Assembly: GCA_016182805.1 (NCBI GenBank)
Contig: JACPFV010000004.1
Span: forward strand, 1-54,464
Length of the DNA stretch: 54,464 nt
Source: Gammaproteobacteria bacterium
GTDB lineage: Bacteria > Pseudomonadota > Gammaproteobacteria > Nevskiales > Nevskiaceae
Direction: 5' to 3'
Every line of letters starts with the position of its first letter. The stretch's first letter is position 1. Of the stretch, positions 16,501 to 26,149 are shown in pieces. The notes under the pieces were generated by a model, which had not been told where the DNA came from, searched no databases, and saw only the letters and a program-made list of their open reading frames with translations. The position numbers and the translations under genes are program-made.

Positions 16501-16883
16501 CAGAGTTATCCGAGCAGTCAGGCAGAGTGTGCAGAGCTTTCCAGCGTGTGTCCCGTCCCCCTGCGCCAATCGCGCCCCCCTTGCCGCGCCGAGCACACGC
16601 ACAAAGCGGCGGAACGCTTGTCGCCACCAGTTTAATGAATGCATGGTGCGAATCGGAAGTGTCCGGTCAATTCTCTGTAGACCGGGACTGACGCGCGCTC
16701 CTTGGGGACATCCACCCCGCGAAGCCATACAGTTTCAGAACGACGACGTTCAAATCGACGCCAACACATTTTGGCCCGCAACCCGCGCCAGGACTGCGTT
16801 TTGTGGAGCGGCGCGGATCATTTAAACGGACAGTGGTGAGGAAGTGCGGTAGGCTAATCTTGCCGAACTTGGAACCTCGCCTC
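16501..16883. promoter_or_regulatory. Divergent intergenic region between TylF-like operon and acyltransferase
   Basis: A gene-free gap of 383 bp separates the divergent polysaccharide operon and acyltransferase gene, so it should hold both promoters. It is less GC-rich than its flanks in places (around 16631-16650 and 16815-16832). I see no strong -35/-10 pair by eye. The sequence TGCGGTAGGCT at 16845-16855 resembles the ops element (core GCGGTAG) that recruits RfaH to surface-polysaccharide transcripts. An open minus-strand frame runs through 16501-16644 and could encode an N-terminal extension of the TylF-like protein, but it has no supporting motif. Confidence 0.45.
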
Positions 16884-18095
16884 ATGCCCGTCACAGAACG
16901 CATCGTGCAACTGGATGCGCTGCGCGGCATTGCCGCGATAGGTGTCATTTTCTTCCATGCCTTCCGCGTCCAGGCGTTCTGGATGTGGAGCTTCGTGGAT
17001 CTCTTCTTTGTGCTGTCGGGATTCCTGATTACCGACATCATCCTCAACGGCACGCGCGATACGGGGCGGTTCCTGCGCAATTTCTGGATGCGGCGCATCC
17101 TGCGCATCTGGCCGGTGTACTACGTCACGCTCACGGGGATTCTGCTGATCTACGTTTGTCGCGCCCTGCTCGCCGGCCTGCCCCTGCCGACCTTCGACGG
17201 CACGCTTCGAGCCTTCCTCTTTCTGCAATTCACAGATCAGTATTTCCACTCGCGTGAGGTCAACGAGGTCGTCGCCTCATTCGTGCCATGGTTTTCACAC
17301 AGTTGGTCGCTCGCCGTCGAGGAGCAGTTTTACGTCGTGTGGCCGCTGGTTGTGATCGCACTGCGCAGGCGGCGCCAGCCGCTCGTGGCTGTGTGCCTGG
17401 GGATGATCCTCACAAGCATCGCCCTGCGGGAATACGGCTTGGCACACTATCTACTTCTGACTCGCTTGGATGGCCTTGCGCTGGGTTCCCTGCTGGCTAC
17501 CCTTCTGCACGCACCGAACGGCTACGATAGCAGTGCGTTGTCAGAGCGGTTGCCGCTGCTGTTCGGCGGCGCCGCGGCGCTCGGCTCTGCTTTGGTCGGT
17601 GCTTATCTGGTCAGGGGCTACTCGGGCGCGCTGGGTACCAATCCGCCGGACGCGGATTACCACTGTGCGCTGGTCACTGCCTTTTCTCTGGTTTACTTCG
17701 CCCTGACCGGCTGGATTCTGACCGGCAGGACGGGCCCGGTTGCTCGCGTGCTTGCGGTGCGTCCGCTGGTGTACCTCGGCAGTTTGAGTTATGCGATCTA
17801 CATGTTTCACGTGCCCGCGCTGTACATCAGCCATGCCGTGGGGCGGCGTCTGGGGCTGTTCGGCTGGGAGTTTTGGAGCCTGGCCGCCATCCCCATGATC
17901 GTGCTGGCTGCGCACCTCTCCCGGCGCTGGCTGGAAGATCCCGCCTTGCGCCATAAGCACCGCTTTCCTGTCCGTGAACGGGGGGGCGCCGCCATCGGCG
18001 GCGAAGTGGTCGAGTTGAACGCTCCCCCGGCGCCGGTATTGGCGCCGGCACGGGACGTAGATCGCGACACCGCCACGACCTCCGGTCGACTGTGA
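16884..18095 (+). CDS. Acyltransferase 3 family protein (surface glycan O-acetylase)
   Basis: A 403-residue integral membrane acyltransferase-3 protein with about ten helices. It begins IVQLDALRGIAAIGVIFFHAF, with the catalytic-type His in the first helix, then FVDLFFVLSGFLITDIIL, RNFWMRRILRIWPVYYVTL (the R-x10-H/RRxxRxxP region) and HSWSLAVEEQFYVVWPL, all family signatures. These proteins move acyl groups, usually acetyl, from cytoplasmic donors to sugars on the outer face. I chose ATG 16884 because the homologous part begins five residues later; the frame is open to 16803. It is divergent from the TylF-like operon and probably decorates the same polymer. The C-terminal 35 residues are soluble and Ala/Pro-rich. 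Confidence 0.85.
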   Translation: MPVTERIVQLDALRGIAAIGVIFFHAFRVQAFWMWSFVDLFFVLSGFLITDIILNGTRDTGRFLRNFWMRRILRIWPVYYVTLTGILLIYVCRALLAGLPLPTFDGTLRAFLFLQFTDQYFHSREVNEVVASFVPWFSHSWSLAVEEQFYVVWPLVVIALRRRRQPLVAVCLGMILTSIALREYGLAHYLLLTRLDGLALGSLLATLLHAPNGYDSSALSERLPLLFGGAAALGSALVGAYLVRGYSGALGTNPPDADYHCALVTAFSLVYFALTGWILTGRTGPVARVLAVRPLVYLGSLSYAIYMFHVPALYISHAVGRRLGLFGWEFWSLAAIPMIVLAAHLSRRWLEDPALRHKHRFPVRERGGAAIGGEVVELNAPPAPVLAPARDVDRDTATTSGRL

Positions 18096-18176
18096 GAAGG
18101 GCATACACCAGGGGCGTCCAGTTCCTCGCGAGGCAGGCGGTGTTCCGGCCTTCCGGTTACGATTCCGGACCCGTGG

Positions 18177-18190
18177 GGTATCTAGATACC
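18177..18190. repeat. 14-bp perfect palindrome upstream of hflK
   Basis: GGTATCTAGATACC is a perfect 14-bp palindrome in the 183-bp gap between the acyltransferase stop and hflK, about 90 bp before the hflK start. It contains the rare tetranucleotide CTAG in a locally AT-richer patch. It could be a repressor operator for hflKC, or a remnant marking the edge of the polysaccharide locus. No U-tract follows, so it is not a simple terminator. Confidence 0.5.
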
Positions 18191-18278
18191 GCCGGATTCC
18201 TTATCATTCGCGCGTTTTCCCCACTTCCGTCCGTGTGGCCTCCGTGCCTGCGCTTGCGGTCCGATTTCGGAGTATCGA

Positions 18279-19394
18279 ATGGCTTGGAACGAGCCCGGTG
18301 GCAACCGGGATCCGTGGAGTTCGGGTGGTCGTCGCGGCAGCGAGGGGCCGCCCGACCTGGATGAACTGCTGAAGAAGCTCAAGGCGCGCTTCGGCGCCAA
18401 GGGACCGACCCCACCGGGGCTGTCGTCCGGCGGCGCCGGCCTGATCCTGGGCGCGATCGCGCTGCTGTGGACCGTGTCGGGCTTCTACGTCGTGGATGAG
18501 CAGGAGCGCGCGGTGGTGCTGCGCTTCGGGGCTTACGCGCGTACGTCGGACCCGGGACTGCGGTGGCGCATCCCGTGGCCGGTGGAGCGGCACGAGAAGG
18601 TCAATGTCACCCAGGTCCGCCAGGTCACCGACCGAGCGGACATGCTGACGCAGGACGAGAACATCGTCGACGTCGAGCTGAAGGTCCAGTACCGCGTCAG
18701 CTCGGTCGAGAACTTCCTGTTCAACGTCGAGGACCCGGACGGCACCCTGCGCCAGGCGACCAAGAGCGCGGTGCGCGAGGTGGTCGGCCGCAACTCCATG
18801 GACTTCATCCTCACCGACGGCCGCCAGCAGGTCGCCAACGAGACCAAGCTGCTGCTGCAGGAGCGCCTGGACGACTACAAGAGCGGCCTGATCGTATCCG
18901 AGGTCAACTTGCAGCAGGCGCAGCCGCCGGAGCCGGTGCAGGGCGCCTTCGCCGACGCGATCAAGGCGCGCGAGGACCAGCAGCGCCTCAAGAACGAAGC
19001 CGAGGCGTACGCCAACGACCGCCTGCCCAAGGCGCGCGGCGCCGCCGCGCGCCAGACTGCGGAAGCGATCGGCTACCGCGACCGCGTCATCGCGCAGGCC
19101 GAAGGCGAGTCGGCGCGCTTCACGCAGTTGCTGTCGGAATACCGCAAATCGCCCAAGGTGATGCGCGAGCGCCTGTACCTGGATGCGATGGGCGACGTGC
19201 TGTCGAATACCAGCAAGATTCTGGTGGACGTGGAGAAGAGCAATCCGATGCTGTACCTGCCTCTGGATCAACTGCTGCGGCAGCCCACCACTCCGGCGGG
19301 CGGCGGGACGGACTCCTCGGCGCCATCGGCCTCGGGCGTGCCGCGCAGCAGCGGCGGCTCGGACTATCGCTCGCGCGAGCGGGGGGGGCGCTGA
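18279..19394 (+). CDS. hflK: HflK, FtsH protease modulator subunit
   Basis: A 371-residue SPFH/band-7 protein that with HflC forms the periplasm-facing HflKC complex around the FtsH protease and modulates degradation of membrane substrates. The cytoplasmic N-terminus is Gly-rich and contains PPDLDELLKKLKARFG (about 27-42), the usual HflK signature; one membrane helix lies at about 50-68, followed directly by VVDEQERAVVLRFG and the SPFH domain, a long coiled coil at about 225-290 and a Ser/Gly-rich tail. ATG 18279 has GGAG six bases upstream. The stop overlaps the hflC start as TGATG. The usual neighbour hflX is absent; the polysaccharide locus adjoins instead. Confidence 0.95.
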   Translation: MAWNEPGGNRDPWSSGGRRGSEGPPDLDELLKKLKARFGAKGPTPPGLSSGGAGLILGAIALLWTVSGFYVVDEQERAVVLRFGAYARTSDPGLRWRIPWPVERHEKVNVTQVRQVTDRADMLTQDENIVDVELKVQYRVSSVENFLFNVEDPDGTLRQATKSAVREVVGRNSMDFILTDGRQQVANETKLLLQERLDDYKSGLIVSEVNLQQAQPPEPVQGAFADAIKAREDQQRLKNEAEAYANDRLPKARGAAARQTAEAIGYRDRVIAQAEGESARFTQLLSEYRKSPKVMRERLYLDAMGDVLSNTSKILVDVEKSNPMLYLPLDQLLRQPTTPAGGGTDSSAPSASGVPRSSGGSDYRSRERGGR

Positions 19395-20260
19395 TGGCCA
19401 ATCGTCATATGCTGGCGTTCCTGGCGGCGGGCTTCGCGCTGCTGACGCTATCGTCCAGCCTGTTCGTCGTGGACCAGCGCGAGCGCGCGGTGCTGTTCCA
19501 GCTCGGCGAGATCAAGGGCACCGACTACGCGCCCGGCGCGCACCTCAAGCTGCCGTTCATTCAGGCGGTCAAGCGCTTCGACGGCCGCGTGCTCACCTTG
19601 GACAATCAGACCGAGAACTTCCTGACGCTGGAAAAGAAGAACGTCAAGGTGGATTTCTTCGTCAAGTGGCGCATCGCCGACACCACGACGTATTACCGCT
19701 CCACCGGCGGCGAGGAGCTGGTGGCGATGGACCGCTTGGCCGCGATCGTCAAGCGCGGCCTGCTCGACGAGTTCGGGCGGCGCACGATCCAGCAGCTTGT
19801 GTCCGGCGGTCGCGGCGAGTTCACGCGCGCGCTGGAGCAGAGCACCAAGATCCAGGTCACGGACCTCGGTATCGAGATCGTGGACGTGCGGGTCAAGCGC
19901 ATAGACCTGCCGGACGAGGTGCGCGAATCGGTCTACGAGCGCATGCGCGCGGAGCGCACGCGCGTGGCCTCGGAGCTGCGCGCGAAGGGCGCCGAGGAGG
20001 CGGAGAAGATCCGCGCCGAGGCCGACCGCGAGGCGCAGATGATCCAGGCCAACGCCTACCGCGACGCGGAAAAGACGCGCGGCGAGGGCGACGCCAAGTC
20101 GGCCGAGACCTACGCCAAGGCGTACGGCCAGGACCCCGAGTTCTACAGCTTCTACCGCACGCTGAACGTCTACCGCGAATCCTGGCGCAACAAGCAGGAC
20201 GTGCTGGTGCTGGAGCCCAAAGGCCCGTTCTTCCGCTACTTCGAAGGCGCCAAGCCGTAG
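19394..20260 (+). CDS. hflC: HflC, FtsH protease modulator subunit
   Basis: A 288-residue partner of HflK. It has an N-terminal membrane helix (about residues 5-22), the SPFH opening FVVDQRERAVLFQLGEIK, an SPFH domain to about residue 190, a charged coiled coil rich in Arg/Glu/Ala (about 190-240) and the C-terminal DPEFYSFYRTLNVYRESW segment typical of HflC. ATG 19394 shares one base with the hflK TGA, so the two are coupled and made in similar amounts. It acts in the inner membrane with FtsH. Confidence 0.95.
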   Translation: MANRHMLAFLAAGFALLTLSSSLFVVDQRERAVLFQLGEIKGTDYAPGAHLKLPFIQAVKRFDGRVLTLDNQTENFLTLEKKNVKVDFFVKWRIADTTTYYRSTGGEELVAMDRLAAIVKRGLLDEFGRRTIQQLVSGGRGEFTRALEQSTKIQVTDLGIEIVDVRVKRIDLPDEVRESVYERMRAERTRVASELRAKGAEEAEKIRAEADREAQMIQANAYRDAEKTRGEGDAKSAETYAKAYGQDPEFYSFYRTLNVYRESWRNKQDVLVLEPKGPFFRYFEGAKP

Positions 20261-20275
20261 GCTGGGCATGACGCG

Positions 20276-20470
20276 ATGGGTGCAATCGAGTGGAAGGACC
20301 TGGTCCGCGCGCTCGCCTTGGTGCTGGTGCTGGAGGGCCTGTGGCCGTTCCTGTCGCCGCGGCGCTGGCGCGAGGCGCTGCTGCGCATGAGCACGCTCGA
20401 CGATCGCGGGCTGCGCACGGTCGGCTTGCTCAGCTTGTTGACCGGCCTGGTCGTTCTGCATCTGGCCTGA
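20276..20470 (+). CDS. yjeT: DUF2065 (YjeT-like) small membrane protein
   Basis: A 64-residue membrane protein with two helices (about 9-27 and 45-63) joined by a short basic loop containing LSPRRWREALLRM. This is the DUF2065/YjeT family, found after hflC in many gammaproteobacteria; its function is unknown. It begins 15 bp after hflC, within the same operon. Recognition rests on the WPFLSPRRWR pattern and conserved position. Confidence 0.85.
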   Translation: MGAIEWKDLVRALALVLVLEGLWPFLSPRRWREALLRMSTLDDRGLRTVGLLSLLTGLVVLHLA

Positions 20471-20485
20471 TTCGGACGTCTGCCC

Positions 20486-21475
20486 ATGAAACGCTGGTGG
20501 TTGCCGGAAGGCATGGAGGAGCTGCTGCCGCCGTCCTCGTGGCGCGCGGAAGACCTGCGGCGCGCCCTGCTTGATCGTTACCGCGAACGGGGCTACGAGC
20601 TGATCCTCACGCCCCTGGTCGAGCACCTGGACACGCTGCTGACCGGCACCGGCTCCGACCTCGAACGCCAGACGTTCAAGCTCATCGATCCGGCCAGCGG
20701 TCGCCTGCTGGGCCTGCGCGCCGACATGACGCCGCAGGCGGCGCGCATCGCGGCCCGGCGCTACGCGAATCAGGCGGTGGTGCGCCTGTGCTACCTGGGC
20801 ACGGTCCTGCGGACGCAGGCCGACAGCCTGGGTGGGCCGCGTTCCCCGCGCCAGGTCGGCTGCGAGCTGTTCGGCGAGGCGCGCATCGAAGCGGACCTGG
20901 AGATCGTGCGCCTGATGCTGGAGACGCTGGAGCTGGCCGGCGTGCGCGACGCGCACCTCGACCTCGGCCACGTCGGCATCTATCGCGCCATCGCCGCGCG
21001 CCTCAAGCTCGACACCGAGGACGAGGCCGCGCTGTTCGGCATCTTGCAGCGCAAGTCGCGGCCCGATCTGCGCGACTTCGCCGATGCCAAACGGTTGCAG
21101 CAGGTTGCCGCGCGCTCGCTTGCGGAGCTGATGGACCTGAACGGCGGCCCGGTCACGCTCGACCGTGCGCGCCGGGTTCTTGGCGACGGCGCGGACATCG
21201 CCGAGTGCCTGGACAGCCTGGAACGGGTGGCCACGGAGTTGAACAAGACATATCCGGCCCTGCCGATCCACATCGACCTGGCCGAGCTGCGCGGCTACCG
21301 CTATCAGACCGGCATGGTGTTCGCCGCCTTCGCACCCGGGCACGGCCGCGAGCTGGCGCGGGGCGGCCGCTACGACGGAGTCGGCCGCGAGTTTGGCGTG
21401 GCGCGGCCGGCGACCGGCTTTTCGGCCGACTTGAACGAGCTGCTGCGGCTGGGTGTGGGCCAAGAGGCGGCGTGA
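20486..21475 (+). CDS. hisZ: ATP phosphoribosyltransferase regulatory subunit HisZ (short form)
   Basis: A 329-residue class II aminoacyl-tRNA-synthetase-like paralogue of HisRS that activates short HisG in the first step of histidine synthesis. Visible are WWLPEGMEELLPP at the N-terminus, motif 2-like FKLIDPASGRLLGLRADMTPQAARIA (about 62-87), LRGYRYQTGMVFAAFAPG (about 271-288) and the glycine-rich motif 3 ARGGRYDGVGREFG...RPATGFSADL near the end. Pseudomonas-type HisZ proteins run about 390 residues; this one stops shortly after motif 3 and so lacks the usual C-terminal extension. Right after its stop lies a duplicated purA start segment, so a rearrangement at this junction may have shortened it. 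It lies between yjeT and purA, the standard gammaproteobacterial position. Confidence 0.88.
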   Translation: MKRWWLPEGMEELLPPSSWRAEDLRRALLDRYRERGYELILTPLVEHLDTLLTGTGSDLERQTFKLIDPASGRLLGLRADMTPQAARIAARRYANQAVVRLCYLGTVLRTQADSLGGPRSPRQVGCELFGEARIEADLEIVRLMLETLELAGVRDAHLDLGHVGIYRAIAARLKLDTEDEAALFGILQRKSRPDLRDFADAKRLQQVAARSLAELMDLNGGPVTLDRARRVLGDGADIAECLDSLERVATELNKTYPALPIHIDLAELRGYRYQTGMVFAAFAPGHGRELARGGRYDGVGREFGVARPATGFSADLNELLRLGVGQEAA

Positions 21476-21495
21476 TTTCCATATAAGGCATGCAA

Positions 21496-22888
<1,393 letters not shown>

Positions 22889-22977
22889 TTTCAGTCGGCC
22901 AAAGGCGGAAGGGAAGTTCCACTTGTTGGTGTGGCCTTGCCATCCCTGGCGAGACATCGTCGCAATCCGAAACCCCG

Positions 22978-23040
22978 GCCCGGCCATCCGTGGCCGGGCG
23001 TTCGGCCGCGCAGCGAGCAGTGCTCGCCAAGCGCGCGGCC
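22978..23040. repeat. Paired GC-rich hairpins downstream of purA (REP-like)
   Basis: Two adjacent stem-loops fill the space after purA. The first is GCCCGGCCA-TCCG-TGGCCGGGC (22978-22999, 9-bp perfect stem, 4-nt loop). The second has outer arms GGCCGCGC (23004-23011) and GCGCGGCC (23033-23040) around an inner stem GCGAGCA/TGCTCGC (23013-23027). The layout resembles the 71-bp tandem repeat at 46492-46633, where a hairpin with a TCCA or TCCG loop precedes a TTCGGCC-type segment. That suggests a dispersed repetitive extragenic palindrome family. Confidence 0.5.
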
Positions 23041-23050
23041 TCGCCCAAAC

Positions 23051-23079
23051 AAAAAAGCCGGCGCAAGGCCGGCTTTTTT
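23051..23079. terminator. Bidirectional intrinsic terminator between purA and tRNA-Leu
   Basis: A run of six A is followed by GCCGGC, loop GCAAG, GCCGGC and six T. Read on either strand it gives a GC stem and a U-tract, so it can end purA transcription on the plus strand and tRNA-Leu transcription on the minus strand. Confidence 0.85.
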
Positions 23080-23082
23080 ATT

Positions 23083-23167
23083 TGGTGCCCACGGAGAGAC
23101 TCGAACTCCCACGGTGTTACCCGCTAGAACCTGAATCTAGTGCGTCTACCAATTCCGCCACGTGGGC
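23083..23167 (-). tRNA. tRNA-Leu (anticodon CAG)
   Basis: On the minus strand 23167 to 23083 reads GCCCACGTGGCGGAATTGG..., a type II tRNA with a long variable arm and an encoded CCA end (TGG at 23083-23085 on the plus strand). The acceptor stem GCCCACG pairs with CGTGGGC. The D-arm is TGGCGGAATTGGTAGACGCA, the T-loop GTTCGAGTC. The anticodon stem CTAGA/TCTAG encloses the loop TTCAGGT, giving anticodon CAG, which reads CUG, by far the commonest Leu codon here. Position before rnr is conserved in pseudomonads. A bidirectional terminator follows directly. Confidence 0.95.
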
Positions 23168-23207
23168 AGGCTCCAGAGGGCGCGAATTTTGGCGATGAGG
23201 TTATGCT

Positions 23208-25460
23208 TTGTCAATGAATATCGAAAAAAGAAGCACGGATGAGCACCCCTGGCAGGAGCGGGACCCCGAGTTCGACCGCGAGTGCGGCAAGCACGATCGG
23301 CCCGTTCCCAGCCGCGCCTTCATCCTCAAGCTGCTGGCGGACCACGCCGGCCCGCTGACGGTCGACGAACTGGCGGAGCACATCGGCCTGGGCCCCGAAG
23401 ACTCGCCGGAAGCTTTCCGGCGGCGCCTGCAGGCCATGGTGCGCGACGGCCAGCTCGTGCAGAACCGGCGCGGCGCCTACGGGCCGGTCAAGCGCATGCA
23501 CCTGGTGGCGGGCGTCGTCTCCGGCCATCGCGACGGCTACGGCTTCCTCACGCCGGACGAGGGCGGGCCGGACATCTTCCTGAATCCGCGCCAGATGCGG
23601 CAGTTGCTGCCCGGCGACCGCGTGCTGGTGCGCATCTCCGGCCGCGACGCGCGCGGACGCGCCGAGGGCGCGGTGGTGGAGGTGCTGGAGCGCGGCACGA
23701 CCATGATCGTCGGCCGCTTCCAGTTCCAGCAGGGCGTGGCCTACGTGATCCCGGACAACCCGCGGGTGCAGCAGGACGTGCTGATCCCGCCCGACCAGCG
23801 CGCCGGCGCGCAGCACGGGCAGATGGTCGTGGCCGAGCTGACCGAGCCGCCCGGCCAGCGCACCCTGCCGGTGGGCAGGATCACCGAGGTGCTGGGCGAG
23901 CATCTGGCGCCGGGCATGGAGATCAAGGCGGCGATTCGCACCCACGGCATCCCGTACGAATGGCCCGGCGACGTGGAGCGCGAGGCGGCGGCCCTGCCGG
24001 ACGAGGTTGCCGAAGCCGACTGGCGGGGCCGCGAGGACCTACGGGCTCTGCCGCTGGTGACGATCGACGGCGAGGACGCCCGCGATTTCGACGACGCCGT
24101 CTACGCCGAGCCGCTCAAGAACGGCTGGCGCCTGGTTGTTGCGATTGCGGATGTTTCCGCGTACGTCCGCCTGGGACAGCCGCTGGACCGCGAGGCTTCC
24201 CTGCGCGGCACCTCGGTCTACTTCCCGCAGCAGGTCATCCCGATGCTGCCGGAAAAGCTGTCCAACGGCCTGTGTTCGCTGAACCCGCAGGTCGAACGCC
24301 TGTGCATGGTCTGCGACATGCGCGTGGACGCCGACGGCTCGGTGTCGCACTCGCGCTTCTACGAGGCGGTGATGCGCTCGCAGGCGCGCCTGACCTACAC
24401 CGAGGTGTTCGACGCTCTGGAGAACGCGCAAGGCGAGCCGGCGCTGCGGCTGCGCCACCTGCTGCCGCATCTGCGCTGCCTGGACGCGGTGTTCGCGGCG
24501 CTGTTCGCGGCACGCGCGGCGCGCGGCGCCATCGACTTCGACACGGTCGAGACCAAGGTGGAATTCGACGCCGAGCGCAAGATCGAGCGTATCGTGCCGG
24601 TGTTCCGCAACCGTGCGCACCGCATCATCGAGGAATGCATGATCGCCGCCAACGTCGAGGCGGCGAAGTTCGTCGGCAAGCACAAGCTGCCGGCGCCGTA
24701 CCGCGTGCACGCGACGCCGGACCTGGAAAAGGTGCAGGCGCTGCGCGAGTTCCTGCAGGAGCGGGGGCTCAAGCTCGGCGGCGGCGACACGCCTTCCGCC
24801 GCGGACTACGCGCGCACGCTCAAGCGCGCCGACGGGCGCGCCGACGCGCACCTGATCCAGAGCGTGATGCTGCGCTCGCTGATGCAGGCGCGCTACAGCA
24901 CCGAGAACATCGGCCATTTCGGCCTGGCGCTGGAGGACTACGCGCACTTCACCTCGCCGATCCGCCGCTTCCCGGACCTGCTGCTGCACCGGACGATCAA
25001 GCACGGCCTATTGCGCAAGCCGCGCAAGGAGTTCGCCTATCCGCAGGAGGAGATGGAGGCCTTGTGCGCGCACAGCTCGACTGCGGAGCGCCGCGCGGAC
25101 GACGCGGTGCGCGACGTCATGACCTGGCTCAAGTGCGAGTTCATGGGCGAGCATGTCGGCGCCGAGTTCGACGGCGTGGTCAACAGCGTGGTCGGCTTCG
25201 GCCTGTTCGTCGAGCTGGAAGGGCTGTACGTCGAGGGCCTGGTGCACGTGTCCAGCCTCGCGAACGACTACTATGTCTTCGACTCGCGCCAGCACTGCCT
25301 GCGCGGCGAGCGCAGCGGCCGCGCCTACACGCAGGGCCAGCGGCTGCGCGTGCGCGTGGTGCGGGTGAACCTGGACGAGCGAAAGATCGACCTGGAGCTT
25401 GCCGGCAAGGCGGCCCCGGGCGGAGTTTCTCACCCCAAGGACAGGAGCAGACGCAGATGA
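23208..25460 (+). CDS. rnr: Ribonuclease R
   Basis: A 750-residue processive 3'-to-5' exoribonuclease that degrades structured RNA, aids rRNA quality control and works in trans-translation. Visible are an N-terminal winged-helix segment (about 30-85), two cold-shock domains with GHRDGYGFLTPDEGG (about 103-117), the RNB catalytic domain opening LVTIDGEDARDFDDAVYAE (about 281-299, with the metal Asp residues), LEDYAHFTSPIRRFPDL (about 575-591) and a C-terminal S1 domain (about 640-725). TTG 23208 has GAGG seven bases upstream and is preferred; ATG 23214 is two codons in. The stop overlaps the next start as ATGA. The basic tail ends DRSRRR. Confidence 0.95.
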   Translation: MSMNIEKRSTDEHPWQERDPEFDRECGKHDRPVPSRAFILKLLADHAGPLTVDELAEHIGLGPEDSPEAFRRRLQAMVRDGQLVQNRRGAYGPVKRMHLVAGVVSGHRDGYGFLTPDEGGPDIFLNPRQMRQLLPGDRVLVRISGRDARGRAEGAVVEVLERGTTMIVGRFQFQQGVAYVIPDNPRVQQDVLIPPDQRAGAQHGQMVVAELTEPPGQRTLPVGRITEVLGEHLAPGMEIKAAIRTHGIPYEWPGDVEREAAALPDEVAEADWRGREDLRALPLVTIDGEDARDFDDAVYAEPLKNGWRLVVAIADVSAYVRLGQPLDREASLRGTSVYFPQQVIPMLPEKLSNGLCSLNPQVERLCMVCDMRVDADGSVSHSRFYEAVMRSQARLTYTEVFDALENAQGEPALRLRHLLPHLRCLDAVFAALFAARAARGAIDFDTVETKVEFDAERKIERIVPVFRNRAHRIIEECMIAANVEAAKFVGKHKLPAPYRVHATPDLEKVQALREFLQERGLKLGGGDTPSAADYARTLKRADGRADAHLIQSVMLRSLMQARYSTENIGHFGLALEDYAHFTSPIRRFPDLLLHRTIKHGLLRKPRKEFAYPQEEMEALCAHSSTAERRADDAVRDVMTWLKCEFMGEHVGAEFDGVVNSVVGFGLFVELEGLYVEGLVHVSSLANDYYVFDSRQHCLRGERSGRAYTQGQRLRVRVVRVNLDERKIDLELAGKAAPGGVSHPKDRSRRR

Positions 25461-26149
25461 AGTACGCGAAATCGGGCGCCGGCGTGGCGCTCGCCGTGGC
25501 GCTTGCCGGATGCGCGACGGACGATCCGCACCGCCGCGCCAAGACCGGCGCCGCGATCGGCGCGGTGCTGGGCGGCGTGATCGGCCACCAAGCCGACAGC
25601 GACCAGGGCCGCTACATCGGCGCGGCGGTCGGCGCCATCGCCGGCGCTGCGGTGGGCGACTACATGGACAAGCAGTACGCCGAGATGCAGAAGCGGTTGG
25701 CCGAGGAAGCGCGCCGCAAGGAGCTTCAGGTCACCCAGCTTCCGGACAAGTCGTTGCGCGTCGGCATCACCGCCGACGCTTCGTTCGACGTCAACAGCGC
25801 CCAGATGCGCCCGGAGGCGCTCAACACCTACGCCAAGATCGCACAGGTTCTGAAGGACTACGACCGCACGGTGGTCCACGTCGTCGGCCACACCGACAGC
25901 ACCGGCGCCGACGACTACAACCAGGGCCTGTCGGTACGCCGCGCGGCCTCGGTGGCGACCTACCTGCAGAACCAGGGCGTGCCCGGCACGCGCGTGCGCC
26001 AGGAAGGCCGCGGCGAGAGCGAGCCGGTGGCGGGCAACGACTCGGCCGACGGCCGCAAGCGCAACCGCCGCGTGGACATCGTCATCAAGCCGGTGGTCGA
26101 GGGGCGCGAGCAGGACGCCTGGACGCCGCCGCCGGGTCTCGGCGCCTGA
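25457..26149 (+). CDS. OmpA-family lipoprotein with glycine-zipper segment
   Basis: A 230-residue outer-membrane lipoprotein. A signal peptide ends in the lipobox LAGC (about residues 17-20). A glycine-zipper region (AAIGAVLGGVIGHQ...YIGAAVGAIAGAAVGDYMD) spans about 32-74, followed by a charged helix and an OmpA-like peptidoglycan-binding domain at about 95-215 with VVHVVGHTDSTGADDYNQGLSVRRA and GRGESEPVAGNDSADGRKRNRRVDI. This is the YiaD type of organisation, anchoring outer membrane to peptidoglycan. ATG 25457 overlaps the rnr stop and has AGGAG nine bases upstream; its own stop shares a base with the rlmB start. Confidence 0.9.
   Translation: MKYAKSGAGVALAVALAGCATDDPHRRAKTGAAIGAVLGGVIGHQADSDQGRYIGAAVGAIAGAAVGDYMDKQYAEMQKRLAEEARRKELQVTQLPDKSLRVGITADASFDVNSAQMRPEALNTYAKIAQVLKDYDRTVVHVVGHTDSTGADDYNQGLSVRRAASVATYLQNQGVPGTRVRQEGRGESEPVAGNDSADGRKRNRRVDIVIKPVVEGREQDAWTPPPGLGA

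Noticed and set aside
16501-16728. N-terminal extension of the TylF-like protein, or the remnant of another gene (MHSLNWWRQAFRRF from 16644)
   Set aside because: The family begins near 16500. The extra segment has no motif and falls in the expected promoter region. A remnant cannot be excluded but is unsupported.
19448-21463. A 671-codon minus-strand frame opposite hflC and hisZ
   Set aside because: It is fully antisense to well-supported genes, with His/Gln/Leu/Arg-rich composition typical of mirror frames in GC-rich DNA.
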